Assembly (NCBI RefSeq): GCF_000830505.1
Contig: NZ_JXOK01000053.1
Location: 33,700 to 97,699, forward strand
Reading direction: 5' to 3'
DNA length: 64,000 bases
Origin: Vibrio mytili
Lineage (GTDB): Bacteria > Pseudomonadota > Gammaproteobacteria > Enterobacterales > Vibrionaceae
A program made the position numbers and the translations under genes. The notes under the pieces are model-generated. The model was not told where the DNA came from, searched no databases, and saw nothing but the letters and a program-made list of their open reading frames with translations. Of this stretch, positions 39,294-49,247 are shown one piece after another (position 1 is the stretch's first letter; every line of letters starts with the position of its first letter).

Positions 39294-40514
39294 TTATAGA
39301 AAATTCTTTCCGTAATCCATTGGCGAGGTCCCAAAGTGGCTCGCTAATGTTTGACCAATATCCGCGAACGTATCACGACGGCCTAAAGAACCAGCAGGTA
39401 CTTTTGGTCCATAAACCAATACTGGAATATGCTCGCGGGTGTGATCGGTACCAGGCCATGTAGGATCACAACCGTGGTCTGCGGTCAGGATCAGTACATC
39501 ATCTTCTTGCATGAGTTCAAGCACTTCATTGATGCGACCATCAAAGTACTCTAGCGCAGCGGCGTATCCCGCAACGTCGCGTCGGTGACCGTAAGCTGAA
39601 TCGAAGTCGACAAAGTTAGTAAAGACGATGGTGTTATCACCCGCTTCTTTGATCTGCTCGAGTGTTGCTTCAAATAGAGCTGGAATGCCTGTTGCCTTCA
39701 CTTTCTTTGTAATACCGCAGTTTGCGTAGATATCTGCAATCTTGCCGATAGAAACGACATTGCCTTGTTTCTCGTCGGCAAGTTTCTGCAAAACGGTTTC
39801 TGATGGTGGTTCAACCGAGAGATCACGACGGTTGCCAGTGCGCTCAAACTGACCTTTACCCGGGCCAATAAATGGGCGCGCGATGACACGGCCGATGTTG
39901 TAATCTTCTAGCTCTTCACGAGCGATTTGGCAAAGTTCGAGTAAGCGATCTAGACCAAATGTCTCTTCATGACATGCAATTTGAAACACGGAGTCCGCCG
40001 AAGTATAGAAGATAGGTAAACCCGTCTTCATGTGTTCTTCACCTAAGTCGTCAAGCACCTGTGTACCTGATGCGTGGCAGTTCCCAAGGAAACCGTCCAG
40101 ACCTGCACGCTCGAGAATACGGTCCGTCAACGCTTTCGGAAAGCTATTTGCTTTGTCACTAAAGTAACCCCAATCAAACAGAACAGGGACACCTGCGATT
40201 TCCCAGTGACCAGATGGAGTGTCTTTACCTGAAGAAAGCTCAGCGGCATGACCGTACGCACCAATAATTTCGGCACTGGTATCCAAACCCGGAGCAAAGC
40301 GACCTGTTGATTCTTTATGCGCCATCGCCAAACCTAATTTAGATAAGTTTGGCAGGCGAAGTGCACCTTGGCGTTGATCGTTATCTGCTAAACCTTTTTC
40401 ACACTGATCTGCAATGTGACCTAATGTATCAGAACCCACATCACCAAATTGCTCAGCGTCCGCTGTTGCACCGATACCAAACGAATCTAAAACTAAAATA
40501 AATGCTCTTTTCAT
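39294..40514 (-). CDS. deoB: phosphopentomutase
   Basis: DeoB moves phosphate from C1 to C5 of ribose or deoxyribose, feeding DeoC. It is an alkaline-phosphatase-fold metal enzyme: the N-terminal [20 protein letters not shown] holds the metal-binding aspartate, and [20 protein letters not shown] near residue 340 the other ligands. I start at 40514, where AAGGA is well spaced, giving 406 residues as in E. coli; the longer frame is not supported. It follows deoA by 98 bases. Confidence 0.97.
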   Translation of the reverse strand: MKRAFILVLDSFGIGATADAEQFGDVGSDTLGHIADQCEKGLADNDQRQGALRLPNLSKLGLAMAHKESTGRFAPGLDTSAEIIGAYGHAAELSSGKDTPSGHWEIAGVPVLFDWGYFSDKANSFPKALTDRILERAGLDGFLGNCHASGTQVLDDLGEEHMKTGLPIFYTSADSVFQIACHEETFGLDRLLELCQIAREELEDYNIGRVIARPFIGPGKGQFERTGNRRDLSVEPPSETVLQKLADEKQGNVVSIGKIADIYANCGITKKVKATGIPALFEATLEQIKEAGDNTIVFTNFVDFDSAYGHRRDVAGYAAALEYFDGRINEVLELMQEDDVLILTADHGCDPTWPGTDHTREHIPVLVYGPKVPAGSLGRRDTFADIGQTLASHFGTSPMDYGKNFL

Positions 40515-40612
40515 TGCTGTTCCTTCGGTCCACTCCCTCATTTTAGGGGAGCAGGCCTTATGTCATAATTTATTGCTTATATCCAACCAGATCCTGAAAT
40601 ACGATCGATTGA

Positions 40613-41941
40613 TTAAATGTCTTCAGCACGGATTTGGCGATAAACTTCAGGAGTTGGCGTGTATTCACCACCCACTTTAATCGCACTGCGCAGAGATTTA
40701 GCGGCTTCTTCCCACTGCTCTTCAGTGCGCGCGTGGATAACGGCAAGCGGTTTATCGCTGTTTGCCTCCTCACCAAGGCGGATGAACTCATCAAACCCTA
40801 CTGCATAGTCGATTTCATCGGTAGCAACACGGCGACCACCACCCATTGCAACCACAGCCATGCCAATAGCACGCGTATCCATAGCGGAAACGATACCGGT
40901 GTCATTTGCGTATACAGGTTTGATAATGTCTGCTTTTTCTAGGTAGTTTTCGTAGTTTTCTACGAAGTCTGCAGGACCTCCTAGGCCAGCAACCATCTTA
41001 CCGAAACACTCTGCAGCTTTACCGTTGTCTAGCACTTCCATCAGTTTGGCACGAGCATCTGCTGTATTTTCTGCCAGCTTGCCTAGCACCAGCATTTCTG
41101 CACAAGATGCCATCGTCACTTCGAGAAGGCGTGGGTTACGATATTCACCCGTTAGGAAACGAACCGCTTCACGAACTTCCACCGCGTTACCGGCTGAAGA
41201 GGCCAGAACTTGGTTCATGTCTGTCAGAATCGCTGTGGTTTTGGTGCCAGCACCGTTTGCGACTGCGACGATCGATTTTGCTAGCTCTTCTGAGGCTTCG
41301 TAAGTTGGCATAAATGCGCCAGAGCCGACTTTTACGTCCATCACTAGCGATTCCAGACCCGCAGCCAATTTCTTAGATAAAATGGAGGCCGTAATCAATG
41401 AGATGTTGTCTACCGTTGCGGTAATATCGCGAGTGGCGTAAACACGCTTATCCGCTGGAGCCAGATCACCCGTTTGACCGATGATCGCCACACCGGCGTC
41501 TTTCGTTACTTGACCAAACACATCATTGCTCGGCGTAATGTTGTAGCCAGGTATGGACTCAAGCTTATCTAACGTACCACCCGTATGACCAAGACCACGA
41601 CCAGATATCATTGGCACAAACCCACCGCATGCTGCCACCATTGGACCGAGCATGAGAGATGTAACGTCGCCAACGCCACCTGTTGAGTGCTTATCTACAA
41701 TCGGACCACCGAAATTCATGTGGCTCCAGTCGATAACCATGCCTGAATCACGCATAGCACACGTTAGGGCGATACGTTCATCCATCGTCATTTCATTAAA
41801 GAATATAGTCATAGCAAACGCCGCGATCTGACCTTCAGATACGGTATTATTTGCTACACCTTGAATGAAGAAGTTGATTTCGTCTGCGGTAAGTACTTCA
41901 CCGTCACGTTTTTTACGAATGATTTCTTGTGGTAAATACAT
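40613..41941 (-). CDS. deoA: thymidine phosphorylase
   Basis: DeoA releases thymine from thymidine, giving deoxyribose-1-phosphate. Seen: the phosphate-loop region [18 protein letters not shown] near residue 83, [17 protein letters not shown] near residue 113, and [11 protein letters not shown] near residue 198. Length 442 residues matches the family. It is second in the cluster, after deoC. Confidence 0.97.
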   Translation of the reverse strand: MYLPQEIIRKKRDGEVLTADEINFFIQGVANNTVSEGQIAAFAMTIFFNEMTMDERIALTCAMRDSGMVIDWSHMNFGGPIVDKHSTGGVGDVTSLMLGPMVAACGGFVPMISGRGLGHTGGTLDKLESIPGYNITPSNDVFGQVTKDAGVAIIGQTGDLAPADKRVYATRDITATVDNISLITASILSKKLAAGLESLVMDVKVGSGAFMPTYEASEELAKSIVAVANGAGTKTTAILTDMNQVLASSAGNAVEVREAVRFLTGEYRNPRLLEVTMASCAEMLVLGKLAENTADARAKLMEVLDNGKAAECFGKMVAGLGGPADFVENYENYLEKADIIKPVYANDTGIVSAMDTRAIGMAVVAMGGGRRVATDEIDYAVGFDEFIRLGEEANSDKPLAVIHARTEEQWEEAAKSLRSAIKVGGEYTPTPEVYRQIRAEDI

Positions 41942-42002
41942 TAGTGCCTCCCAAGCTTTTTTATAAGCTGTGGTAACAGTAGGATAAAAATAAGGACAAA
42001 GG

Positions 42003-42030
42003 TTGGTAGCACTATGGTTGGTGCTACCAA
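42003..42030 (-). other. intercistronic hairpin between deoC and deoA
   Basis: TTGGTAGCAC pairs perfectly with GTGCTACCAA around an eight-base loop. There is no T run on the transcribed strand, so it is more likely an mRNA-stabilising or processing hairpin than a terminator. Confidence 0.6.
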
Positions 42031-42049
42031 TTCAGACGTAATATTGGAA

Positions 42050-42826
42050 TTAGTAAGCCGTTGGGTCAGCTTTTTCGTCTGTCACTTCTAATGTATTTAG
42101 TAGATTGGTTAGCAGGCTAGATGCACCGAAACGGTAGTGACGAGCATCAACCCAGTTGTCACCTAGGATTTCGTCCGCCATTGCTAAGTATGCTGCTGCA
42201 TCTTCAGCCGTGCGCACACCACCAGCTGGTTTGAAACCAACCGTTTCTGCAACACCCATGTCACGAATCACTTCAAGCATCATACGTGCGTATTCTGGCG
42301 TTGCGTTTACCGGCACTTTACCCGTTGACGTTTTGATGAAGTCAGCACCTGCTTCAATACAGATTTGAGATGCTTTCTTGATCAGTGCCTCTTCTTTTAG
42401 TTCACCGGTTTCAATGATGACTTTAAGAAGAATATCACCACATGCTGCTTTACATTGCTTAACTAGTTCAAAGCCTACTTTTTCGTCACCCGCCATCAGT
42501 GCGCGGTATGGGAAAACGACGTCAACTTCGTCAGCACCGTAAGCGACCGCCGCTTTTGTCTCTGCAACTGCGATTTCGATGTCGTCGTTACCGTGAGGAA
42601 AGTTAGTCACGGTTGCGATACGAACGTCTGGTGTACCTTGCTCTCGAAGTGTCTTCTTAGCAATAGGAATAAAGCGAGGGTAAATACAGATTGCAGCTGT
42701 GTTGCCTACCGCTGTTTTCGCGTCATGACATAGTGCGATGACTTTTTCATTCGTGTCATCGTCATTTAGCGTAGTTAGGTCCATAAGTTTAAGTGCACGT
42801 AGTGCTGCTGCTTTTAAATCGCTCAT
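42050..42826 (-). CDS. deoC: deoxyribose-phosphate aldolase
   Basis: DeoC cleaves deoxyribose-5-phosphate to acetaldehyde and glyceraldehyde-3-phosphate. The Schiff-base lysine is in [12 protein letters not shown] near residue 167, and the proton-relay lysine in [19 protein letters not shown] near residue 200. The early aldolase segment [16 protein letters not shown] is present. Length 258 residues. First gene of deoC-deoA-deoB-deoD. A CRP-type promoter lies just upstream and a second promoter-operator further off. Confidence 0.97.
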   Translation of the reverse strand: MSDLKAAALRALKLMDLTTLNDDDTNEKVIALCHDAKTAVGNTAAICIYPRFIPIAKKTLREQGTPDVRIATVTNFPHGNDDIEIAVAETKAAVAYGADEVDVVFPYRALMAGDEKVGFELVKQCKAACGDILLKVIIETGELKEEALIKKASQICIEAGADFIKTSTGKVPVNATPEYARMMLEVIRDMGVAETVGFKPAGGVRTAEDAAAYLAMADEILGDNWVDARHYRFGASSLLTNLLNTLEVTDEKADPTAY

Positions 42827-42883
42827 TTCTATCTCCGATCAATATTCAAAAAAATCACTACTTCGCCTCTCATTACTTCTCTA

Positions 42884-42923
42884 ACTATAATCAACAAGTC
42901 GAAATAATGTGAATAAATGGCAA
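42884..42923 (-). promoter_or_regulatory. proximal deoC promoter with CRP-like site
   Basis: On the minus strand TATAGT (42889-42884) is a -10. TTGCCATTTATTCACA (42923-42908) has one perfect CRP half-site (TCACA) and one poor one, centred about 39-42 bases before the expected start, the class II position. No good -35 is seen, as expected for CRP-dependent promoters. Confidence 0.6.
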
Positions 42924-43137
42924 AGCAGTCTATTAATGAACGGACTTGGTTCCTTGAAGACTCGGCATAGTCAGCAAATATTCTATGCCAATTGCTATCC
43001 TTGTCACCGCACAGTACCCGTTTGGTCTATGGCACAACAATCTATGATTGCGGTCGTTTTTATATCAGCTTTGTTCGCAAAATGTCGACGAAGCTTGATA
43101 TTGCAGGGCAATTCATTTGCCCATTGCGAATGTAATG

Positions 43138-43162
43138 TTCATTACGTAATGAATACATTATA
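43138..43162 (-). promoter_or_regulatory. distal deo promoter -10 with palindromic operator
   Basis: On the minus strand a perfect TATAAT (43162-43157) is followed three bases later by the 16-base perfect palindrome TTCATTACGTAATGAA (43153-43138). The palindrome would cover the transcription start, the usual place of a repressor operator. The repressor is unknown; DeoR or CytR are candidates. Confidence 0.6.
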
Positions 43163-43326
43163 GAGTTTCACCGCAAAACTATAGCACCAAATAGAGCGCA
43201 AACGGTTTGTATCTCAAAATTTTCAAGTATCCGCTCTTTTGGTGAAGCGCTCTTGTTAACAGAGTGATGTTAAGAAAAACCCGTTCACCGAAAGCCATCT
43301 TCATTTTAGGGTCCCCAAAACGAAAA

Positions 43327-43358
43327 ATGCCCCGCAGCAATCTCTTGCTACAGGGCAT
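43327..43358 (-). terminator. nupC terminator
   Basis: ATGCCC and GGGCAT close a stem that also pairs AGCAA with TTGCT. On the minus strand it is followed by five T residues, 41 bases beyond the nupC stop. Confidence 0.85.
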
Positions 43359-43398
43359 GATGTAAAACGGCGTCTATATATTAAAAACCCGTACTAAA

Positions 43399-44682
43399 TT
43401 ACAGAGCTGCAAGGCTTAAGCAGAAGCCTGCAATTGTCGCTGCCATAAGGTTAGACAACGTACCAGCAAGTACTGCTTTCACACCCATGCGAGCGATGTC
43501 GCTACGACGGTTTGGCGCAAGGCTACCCAGACCACCTAGTAGAATCGCAATAGAAGAAAGGTTCGCGAAACCACACAGTGCGAATGAGATGATTGCGGTT
43601 GTCTTCTCAGACATCACTTCACCTGTCGCTGCAATAACTTGAGCATTGTCACCAATGTAAGGAGTGAAGTTCAAGTAAGCAACAAATTCGTTAACCACGA
43701 TCTTCTGACCGATGAATGAACCAGCTGTTACCGCTTCTGCCCATGGAACACCGATTAGGAATGCTAGTGGAGAGAATGCGTAACCTAGGATTAGCTCTAG
43801 TGTTAGTTCAGGCATGCCGAACCAACCACCGATGCCACCTAGCATACCGTTGATTAGCGCGATTAGACCAACGAATGCGATTAGCATTGCACCCACGTTA
43901 AGCGCAAGTTGTAGACCAGAAGCCGCACCGCCCGCTGCTGCGTCGATGACGTTAACTGGTTTGTCGTCGCCGCCGTCCATCGCTTCTTCGATACTTTCGT
44001 GAGGCTGATCCGTCTCAGGGTGAAGGATTTTAGCGAACAGTAGACCGCCTGGTGCTGCCATGAATGATGCCGCAACGAGGTACTCTAGTGGAACACCCAT
44101 AGATGCGTAACCAGCTAGTACACCACCAGCAACAGAAGCTAAACCACCACACATTACCGCAAATAGCTCTGATTGAGTCATTTTTGGAACGAATGGACGA
44201 ACAACTAGAGGTGCCTCTGTTTGACCTACGAAAATGTTAGCCGCTGCTGACATCGATTCCGCACGAGAAGTGCCAAGGGCTTTTTGTAGTGCACCACCAA
44301 GAATCTTGATAACCCACTGCATAACGCCAATGTAGTATAGAACTGAAATCAGAGCAGAGAAAAAGATCAGTGTAGGAAGAACACGGAATGCGAAGATGAA
44401 ACCACCGCCACCGAAGACTTCGAACATCTTGTCAGAAACAAGACCACCGAACAGGAATGATGAACCATCGTTACCGTAGTTGATAACGTTAGATACACCA
44501 GAAGAGAAACCGTTTAGTAAATCACGGCCCCAAGGTACATAAAGAACAAATGCCCCTAATGCGAATTGGATAGCGAATGCACCACCCACAGTTCTTAAGT
44601 TGATAGCTTTACGGTTAGATGAAAATGCAAATGCAATAGCAAGAAGCACTACCATACCGACTAGGCTCATAAACAGGCTCAT
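43399..44682 (-). CDS. nupC: concentrative nucleoside transporter (CNT family)
   Basis: A 427-residue inner-membrane symporter that takes up nucleosides with a cation. It is very close to the V. cholerae CNT of known structure: [16 protein letters not shown] near residue 67, [20 protein letters not shown] near residue 153 and [20 protein letters not shown] near residue 367 contain the nucleoside and sodium binding residues (GQTEAP and the SFA/FANLSS segments). Sodium coupling is inferred from that similarity. It is upstream of the deo genes on the same strand and supplies their substrates. A perfect CRP site lies about 150 bases before the start. Confidence 0.96.
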   Translation of the reverse strand: MSLFMSLVGMVVLLAIAFAFSSNRKAINLRTVGGAFAIQFALGAFVLYVPWGRDLLNGFSSGVSNVINYGNDGSSFLFGGLVSDKMFEVFGGGGFIFAFRVLPTLIFFSALISVLYYIGVMQWVIKILGGALQKALGTSRAESMSAAANIFVGQTEAPLVVRPFVPKMTQSELFAVMCGGLASVAGGVLAGYASMGVPLEYLVAASFMAAPGGLLFAKILHPETDQPHESIEEAMDGGDDKPVNVIDAAAGGAASGLQLALNVGAMLIAFVGLIALINGMLGGIGGWFGMPELTLELILGYAFSPLAFLIGVPWAEAVTAGSFIGQKIVVNEFVAYLNFTPYIGDNAQVIAATGEVMSEKTTAIISFALCGFANLSSIAILLGGLGSLAPNRRSDIARMGVKAVLAGTLSNLMAATIAGFCLSLAAL

Positions 44683-44826
44683 AGTTTATGACTTCCTTAT
44701 AAGTTATTAATTGGCGTGTAACAAAATGGAGCTATAAAGCGGGGGCAATTATACTCATGCCACAACAATTAAAGTAATGCCACCTTCACACTTTCCTATC
44801 ACATTCATGGTTCATTCACCGACTTT

Positions 44827-44842
44827 TGTGATAAAAATCACA
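44827..44842. promoter_or_regulatory. perfect CRP site upstream of nupC
   Basis: TGTGATAAAAATCACA has both CRP half-sites exact. It lies 145-160 bases before nupC and just after the yjjV stop. nupC genes are CRP-activated in enterobacteria, so glucose-dependent control is likely. Confidence 0.8.
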
Positions 44843-44886
44843 ACAACGAAGAGAGTAATTTCAGTTTCAAACACTATCTTTAGATT

Positions 44887-45660
44887 TTATTCACATATAG
44901 AGAAAGCAAAATTGCTATTTATCCATAGTTGAGAAGCAATCGATTGCTTTTTGCAGTTGCGTAATATTGCCAATTCATTTAGCACATGAATAAGTTTCTC
45001 TGGATGGTTTGGCTCCCCTTGATAGCCAAGTATAGGCATATCTGGAGCGTCAGTTTCGATGACGAGCTTGTCTATTGGTAATTTTTGAACCGCGTCGCGG
45101 GTTTTATTCGCTCGAGGGTAGGTAATTGTTCCTCCGACACCAATAAAAAAACCTAATTTGATCCATTCCATCGCCTGCTGATAGCTCCCTGAAAAAGCAT
45201 GTAACACACCGCCCCTTGGCAAATGGGCTGCCTTGACCAATTGAATAAGTCGGTTATGCGCTTTACGGCTGTGAATAATGACAGGTAAATCAAAGCGGCG
45301 AGCGAGTTCAAACTGAATATTAAGTGCTTTTTCTTGTCGCTCTGCGGGCACATCTATCGCAAAGTCCAAACCGCACTCGCCAATGGCAACACATTGACGG
45401 TTTCTTTGCTCTAAATACTGCACTAGTTGAGGTAAAGATTGTTCAAAGTCGGGTTGCAAAAAGTAGGGGTGAAACCCCAACGCAAAATACAGGCTTGAGT
45501 ATTGATGGCTTAACTCCCGGATACGAGACCAGTTTTGTGGACCAACAGAAGGGATGATTATTCTCGACACCCCCTGCTTTGCTGCTAACTGCTGCTGATG
45601 CGCAAAGTCCTTTTGAAACACAGCAAAGTCAAAATGACAGTGGGTATCAAAGAGCTTCAT
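44887..45660 (-). CDS. yjjV: TatD-family metal-dependent hydrolase YjjV
   Basis: A 257-residue TIM-barrel metallohydrolase of the TatD group, probable deoxyribonuclease. The metal-binding residues are seen in FDTHCHFDF at the N-terminus, IGECGLDFA near residue 92, HSRKAHNRLI near residue 130, LHAFSGS near residue 153 and ETDAPDMP near residue 205. Its start overlaps the end of the DUF5363 gene by 14 bases, so they are coupled. Confidence 0.92.
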   Translation of the reverse strand: MKLFDTHCHFDFAVFQKDFAHQQQLAAKQGVSRIIIPSVGPQNWSRIRELSHQYSSLYFALGFHPYFLQPDFEQSLPQLVQYLEQRNRQCVAIGECGLDFAIDVPAERQEKALNIQFELARRFDLPVIIHSRKAHNRLIQLVKAAHLPRGGVLHAFSGSYQQAMEWIKLGFFIGVGGTITYPRANKTRDAVQKLPIDKLVIETDAPDMPILGYQGEPNHPEKLIHVLNELAILRNCKKQSIASQLWINSNFAFSICE

Positions 45661-45829
45661 GCTTATTCTTCAGGTCACTTGGAGAAGGTTTCGACACAGC
45701 ATTCTCTCCTTCATCACCATTTATTGGATCTTTCCGGTAAGGCACGCAACTGCGCTTTTGATCTGGAGTTAGCCCCATTTCTTTACACCAGTCGTCGTAA
45801 CGTTTTAACCCACGTTTAAACCAATTCAT
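45647..45829 (-). CDS. small DUF5363-type protein
   Basis: A 60-residue protein, MNWFKRGLKRYDDWCKEMGL at the start, rich in charged residues and with no signal peptide. It fits the small vibrio family known as DUF5363, of unknown function, found before yjjV. Start at ATG 45829 with AGGG upstream; the longer frame to 45859 lacks a good site. It overlaps yjjV. Confidence 0.75.
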   Translation of the reverse strand: MNWFKRGLKRYDDWCKEMGLTPDQKRSCVPYRKDPINGDEGENAVSKPSPSDLKNKHEAL

Positions 45830-45867
45830 CTGCTGCCCTCTCAGTGTGATGCCAATCATTAAAAATA

Positions 45868-45905
45868 AAAACGCCCTTGGCTAAGTGTATAGCCAAGGGC
45901 GTTTT
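45868..45905. terminator. bidirectional terminator between prfC and the DUF5363-yjjV pair
   Basis: AAAACGCCCTTGGCTA pairs perfectly with TAGCCAAGGGCGTTTT around a six-base loop. It lies 59 bases after the prfC stop and ends the prfC transcript before the next minus-strand pair. Confidence 0.92.
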
Positions 45906-45963
45906 AAAATCCAGTCACTAACTCATCGCTTTGGAACGTGTTCTTTCCCGAGAACGCTGATAA

Positions 45964-47552
45964 TTAGTGTTCGCGGGTTGCTCGGAACTCAATGTCCGGG
46001 AAACGCTCTTTTGCAAGGTTTAGGTTAACCATGGTAGGCGCAATGTAAGACAAATTATCCCCGCCATCCAAAGCTAGGTTTGCTTGGTTTTTACGCTGGA
46101 ATTCATCCAGTTTCTTCGCATCATCACACTCAACCCAACGGGCCGTTGCAACGCTTATTCCTTCGTAAATCGCTTCTACATTGTATTCAGACTTCAAACG
46201 CGCGACAACCACATCAAACTGAAGCACACCTACCGCGCCAACGATTAAGTCGTTGTTTTGTAGTGGTCGGAATACCTGTACCGCCCCTTCTTCAGAAAGC
46301 TGAACCAGACCTTTGAGCAGTTGCTTTTGCTTAAGTGGATCTTTAAGACGAATACGACGGAACAGCTCAGGAGCGAAGTTCGGAATACCAGAGAACTTTA
46401 GAGACTCACCTTGCGTGAAGGTATCGCCAATTTGAATCGTACCGTGGTTATGTAAACCGATAATGTCGCCCGCATAAGCGTGTTCTGCGCGAGAACGATC
46501 ACCAGCCATAAAGGTGACTGCATCAGAGATACTCACTTGCTTGCCAAGACGAACGTGTTCATCTTCATACCTTGCGTGTAAGTCCCCGAAACAATACGCA
46601 TAAATGCAATACGGTCACGGTGTTTAGGGTCCATGTTCGCTTGGATCTTAAACACGAAGCCAGAGAACTTTTCTTCTGTTGCTTCAACTTCACGCTCAAC
46701 CGCTTGACGCGCTTTCGGCGCTGGCGCCCACTTTGTCAACCCATCTAACATATGGTCCACACCAAAGTTACCTAGCGCTGTACCAAAATAGACTGGCGTT
46801 AGGTCACCCGTTAAGAACATTTCCAAGTCAAACTCTGGACATGCGCCCATCACTAACTCTAGCTCTTCACGTACGCTTTCTGCGAGATCTGCCCCAACCT
46901 TTTCATCCAGTTCAGGGTTATCCAATCCCTTGATGATTCGAACTTCTTGAATCTCATGACCATGACCTGATTCATACAAGATCGTTTCGTCACGGTGAAT
47001 GTGATATACACCTTTAAACTCTTTACCACAGCCGATAGGCCAAGTGATAGGTGCACACATCATGCCCAACTCATTTTCGACCTCGTCCAAGACTTCCATT
47101 GGATCACGAACGTCACGGTCAAGTTTGTTCATGAAAGTCACGATCGGCGTATCGCGCAGGCGCGTAACTTCCATCAATTTTCGAGTCCGGTCTTCGACAC
47201 CTTTCGCAGCATCAATCACCATCAAGCACGAGTCTACTGCCGTCAGTGTACGATAGGTATCTTCAGAGAAATCCTCGTGTCCCGGAGTATCAAGAAGGTT
47301 AACCAAACAATCATTGTAAGGAAACTGCATCACAGAAGTTGTAACCGAGATACCACGCTCCTTCTCCATTTCCATCCAGTCAGATTTAGCGTGTTGTGAT
47401 GAACCACGACCTTTCACAGAACCCGCTTTTTGAATCGCGTTTCCGAATAAAAGCACTTTTTCAGTGATGGTTGTTTTACCCGCATCCGGGTGGGAAATAA
47501 TCGCGAAGGTTCTACGTTTAGACACTTCGCTTAGAAAAGGTGTATTTGACAT
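45964..47552 (-). pseudogene. prfC: peptide chain release factor 3, frame broken by a one-base deletion
   Basis: RF3 is the GTPase that removes RF1/RF2 from the ribosome. The 5' frame (47552 to 46533) has [12 protein letters not shown] (G1), [13 protein letters not shown] (G3) and [10 protein letters not shown] (G4), then runs out of frame at [12 protein letters not shown]. The 3' frame (46536 to 45964) carries the rest from [20 protein letters not shown] to the end REH. Adding one A near 46560 (AACACG to AAACACG) reads [16 protein letters not shown], the expected sequence, and gives 529 residues, the standard length. As RF3 is almost always intact, a base-calling error is the leading explanation. 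Confidence 0.9.
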
Positions 47553-47747
47553 GAAAATAGTCTTCTTTGATGTCTGAAGGAACGCTGGTAAAGCCCCCCT
47601 TCTTTTAGATTCAGTTTTGCGCGGTATTCTCGCTTATTATTGCTTAAGGAGCAACAGATCGCTGACAGGCAACTGATTGGCTTTGGCCTCACTGACTGGC
47701 TTTATGGGAGCCACTCAAACCAAGTCAATGGAAATAGCGTTCGAATG

Positions 47748-48203
47748 CTAGTGAAAGAACATATAACTCATGATGATCGCATCTTCTTTACCATTCCCCG
47801 AATTCGCGGGGTAATAATTATAGCGTCGATCCAACTCATTGAAGCCCGCTTGCTCATAAATGTGCAGTGCAGACACATTACTTTCCCTTACTTCTAGCCA
47901 GGCACTTTCCGCTTTTACTTGCTGACAATGACCTAAGAAGGCATCTAACAGCTTTTGCCCATAGCCCTGCCCTTGCTTGCTCGGCTTAACAGCAATGTTT
48001 AATAAGGTCACTTCTCCGACAATATTCTGAGCATAAAAGTAGCCAATGATTTCATCGCCATCTCGCATAACATGATGACAAGCGCCACGACTGGATAAAT
48101 CACGGATTAGAGACTCAGCCCATGGATGAGAGTGTGCTTGTTGCTCAATTTGCCAAATATGATCCAAGTGTTCGGCACACATGGGAATAATTTCAATCGT
48201 CAT
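47748..48203 (-). CDS. rimI: ribosomal protein S18-alanine N-acetyltransferase
   Basis: RimI acetylates the N-terminal alanine of ribosomal protein S18. The GNAT acetyl-CoA site is VKPSKQGQGYGQKLLDA near residue 72, followed by LEVRESNVSALHIYEQAGF, the RimI-type element near residue 102. Length 151 residues. It follows holD by 21 bases, the E. coli arrangement. Confidence 0.93.
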   Translation of the reverse strand: MTIEIIPMCAEHLDHIWQIEQQAHSHPWAESLIRDLSSRGACHHVMRDGDEIIGYFYAQNIVGEVTLLNIAVKPSKQGQGYGQKLLDAFLGHCQQVKAESAWLEVRESNVSALHIYEQAGFNELDRRYNYYPANSGNGKEDAIIMSYMFFH

Positions 48204-48224
48204 GGATTTAACCTAGAAAATGCG

Positions 48225-48623
48225 TTATGAATAAGAACAGATTTGCTGCCAAAGAGCACGTTTTTGTTGGTTGTTACCATCAATATTTTGCAATAAAGGC
48301 GAAATAAGTTGCTTGGCATTTCCGCATTGCATCGCTTCACACCCAGCAAACCATATCCACTCTAACTGATGCTCCCCGAGAAGTGGTAAACGTTGCGGCT
48401 CTATATGCATCGCTTGTTCGAGCGATAGTTTCATACTTTTAAGTATGTTTTCGAACAACACGACAAGCTGACCTTCTGGACACGACGGTGAGATAAGCAG
48501 CAACTTACATGTATCGGGTAAATCAATACTTTCAGCTTGATAACCGGATAGTTTTTCTGGGTGAATCAGCTCCCATGTGCTGATCCCCATTTCAGATAAA
48601 TACGCTTTCTCGTTAATCGACAT
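48225..48623 (-). CDS. holD: DNA polymerase III psi subunit
   Basis: HolD (psi) links the clamp loader to single-stranded-DNA-binding protein through chi. A poorly conserved 132-residue protein, recognised by the N-terminal LSEMGISTWELIHPEKLSGY, the CKLLLISPSCPE strand and its place before rimI. The fit is good but the sequence is short and variable. Confidence 0.85.
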   Translation of the reverse strand: MSINEKAYLSEMGISTWELIHPEKLSGYQAESIDLPDTCKLLLISPSCPEGQLVVLFENILKSMKLSLEQAMHIEPQRLPLLGEHQLEWIWFAGCEAMQCGNAKQLISPLLQNIDGNNQQKRALWQQICSYS

Positions 48624-48679
48624 TTTTTCATCACCTATTTAAGCGGCGCTTATCGTATCAAATGTAAGCGAGAAATAAC

Positions 48680-48721
48680 AAAGCCCACTATCCAAATTAT
48701 GCCATTCAGATAGCGGGCTTT
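48680..48721 (-). terminator. terminator after the yhbS-like gene
   Basis: AAAGCCC-A-CTATC pairs with GATAG-C-GGGCTTT with one mismatch. It lies 22 bases past the minus-strand GNAT stop and before holD. Confidence 0.75.
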
Positions 48722-48743
48722 GTATAACGATCAGTCTGGGAAC

Positions 48744-49247
48744 TTAAAGCTCAGCAAACTCCGGGGCATATTCAATCCGGCCAGCGCGGCCAGCGCATTG
48801 ACCTTCAACAAGTTCTGCAACACGAAATGCACCAGCAGGCGCATCAAAAGCGCAGTCAAACCCCATGTCTTCGCCAGCGATAAAGCCTTGGCGCGCATAG
48901 TAATCAGGCTCACCAAGTACAACACAAACTGGATAACCAAAATCACGCAGTGACTCGAACCCTTCCTTAATAAGCTGCGCAGCAATGCCTTGACGTCGAT
49001 AATCTTCATGTACCGCCAGTGGCGCAAGCCCTTGCCAAGATAAATCTTCACCATTTAAGGTCACAGGACTAAATAAAGCATGACCAATCACTTCCCCTTC
49101 ATCGGTGCACGCGACCAAAGACAGAGTGAGTTTGCCGTTTTCACGTAAACGCATCACTAAGTTTGCTTCAGCATTAGTTGGAAACGCGTGTTTCAATAAG
49201 CGGTCAATGGTAAGGATGTCCGCGGGGGCTTCAGTTCGAATAAGCAT
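48744..49247 (-). CDS. yhbS: GNAT acetyltransferase, YhbS-like
   Basis: A 167-residue GCN5-type acetyltransferase. The acetyl-CoA loop is LAVHEDYRRQGIAAQLIKEG near residue 78, and VLGEPDYYARQGF near residue 108 is typical of YhbS. The substrate is unknown. Its start overlaps the ubiT end by 17 bases, the same pairing as E. coli yhbT-yhbS. Confidence 0.88.
   Translation of the reverse strand: MLIRTEAPADILTIDRLLKHAFPTNAEANLVMRLRENGKLTLSLVACTDEGEVIGHALFSPVTLNGEDLSWQGLAPLAVHEDYRRQGIAAQLIKEGFESLRDFGYPVCVVLGEPDYYARQGFIAGEDMGFDCAFDAPAGAFRVAELVEGQCAGRAGRIEYAPEFAEL

Larger units (their letters stand above)
42827..43398 (-). promoter_or_regulatory. long control region between nupC and deoC
   Basis: This gap of 572 bases has no convincing gene; the 84-codon plus-strand frame at 42909-43163 lacks a ribosome-binding site and family signs. 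It holds a proximal CRP-type promoter (42884-42923), a distal TATAAT with a palindrome (43138-43162), a CytR-like half palindrome CAAACGGTTTG (43199-43209) and the nupC terminator (43327-43358). The layout recalls the two deo promoters of E. coli. Confidence 0.6.

Noticed and set aside
42909..43163. 84-codon plus-strand frame in the nupC-deoC gap
   Set aside because: It covers the deo promoters, lacks a ribosome-binding site, and looks like chance.
46530..46580. Programmed frameshift in a release factor gene
   Set aside because: Programmed shifting is known for prfB (RF2), not prfC. There is no slippery site or upstream Shine-Dalgarno-like signal of that kind, and the missing base is in an A run.
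46995..47399. 134-codon plus-strand open frame inside prfC
   Set aside because: It is the shadow of the RF3 GTPase domain, with no ribosome-binding site or family features.
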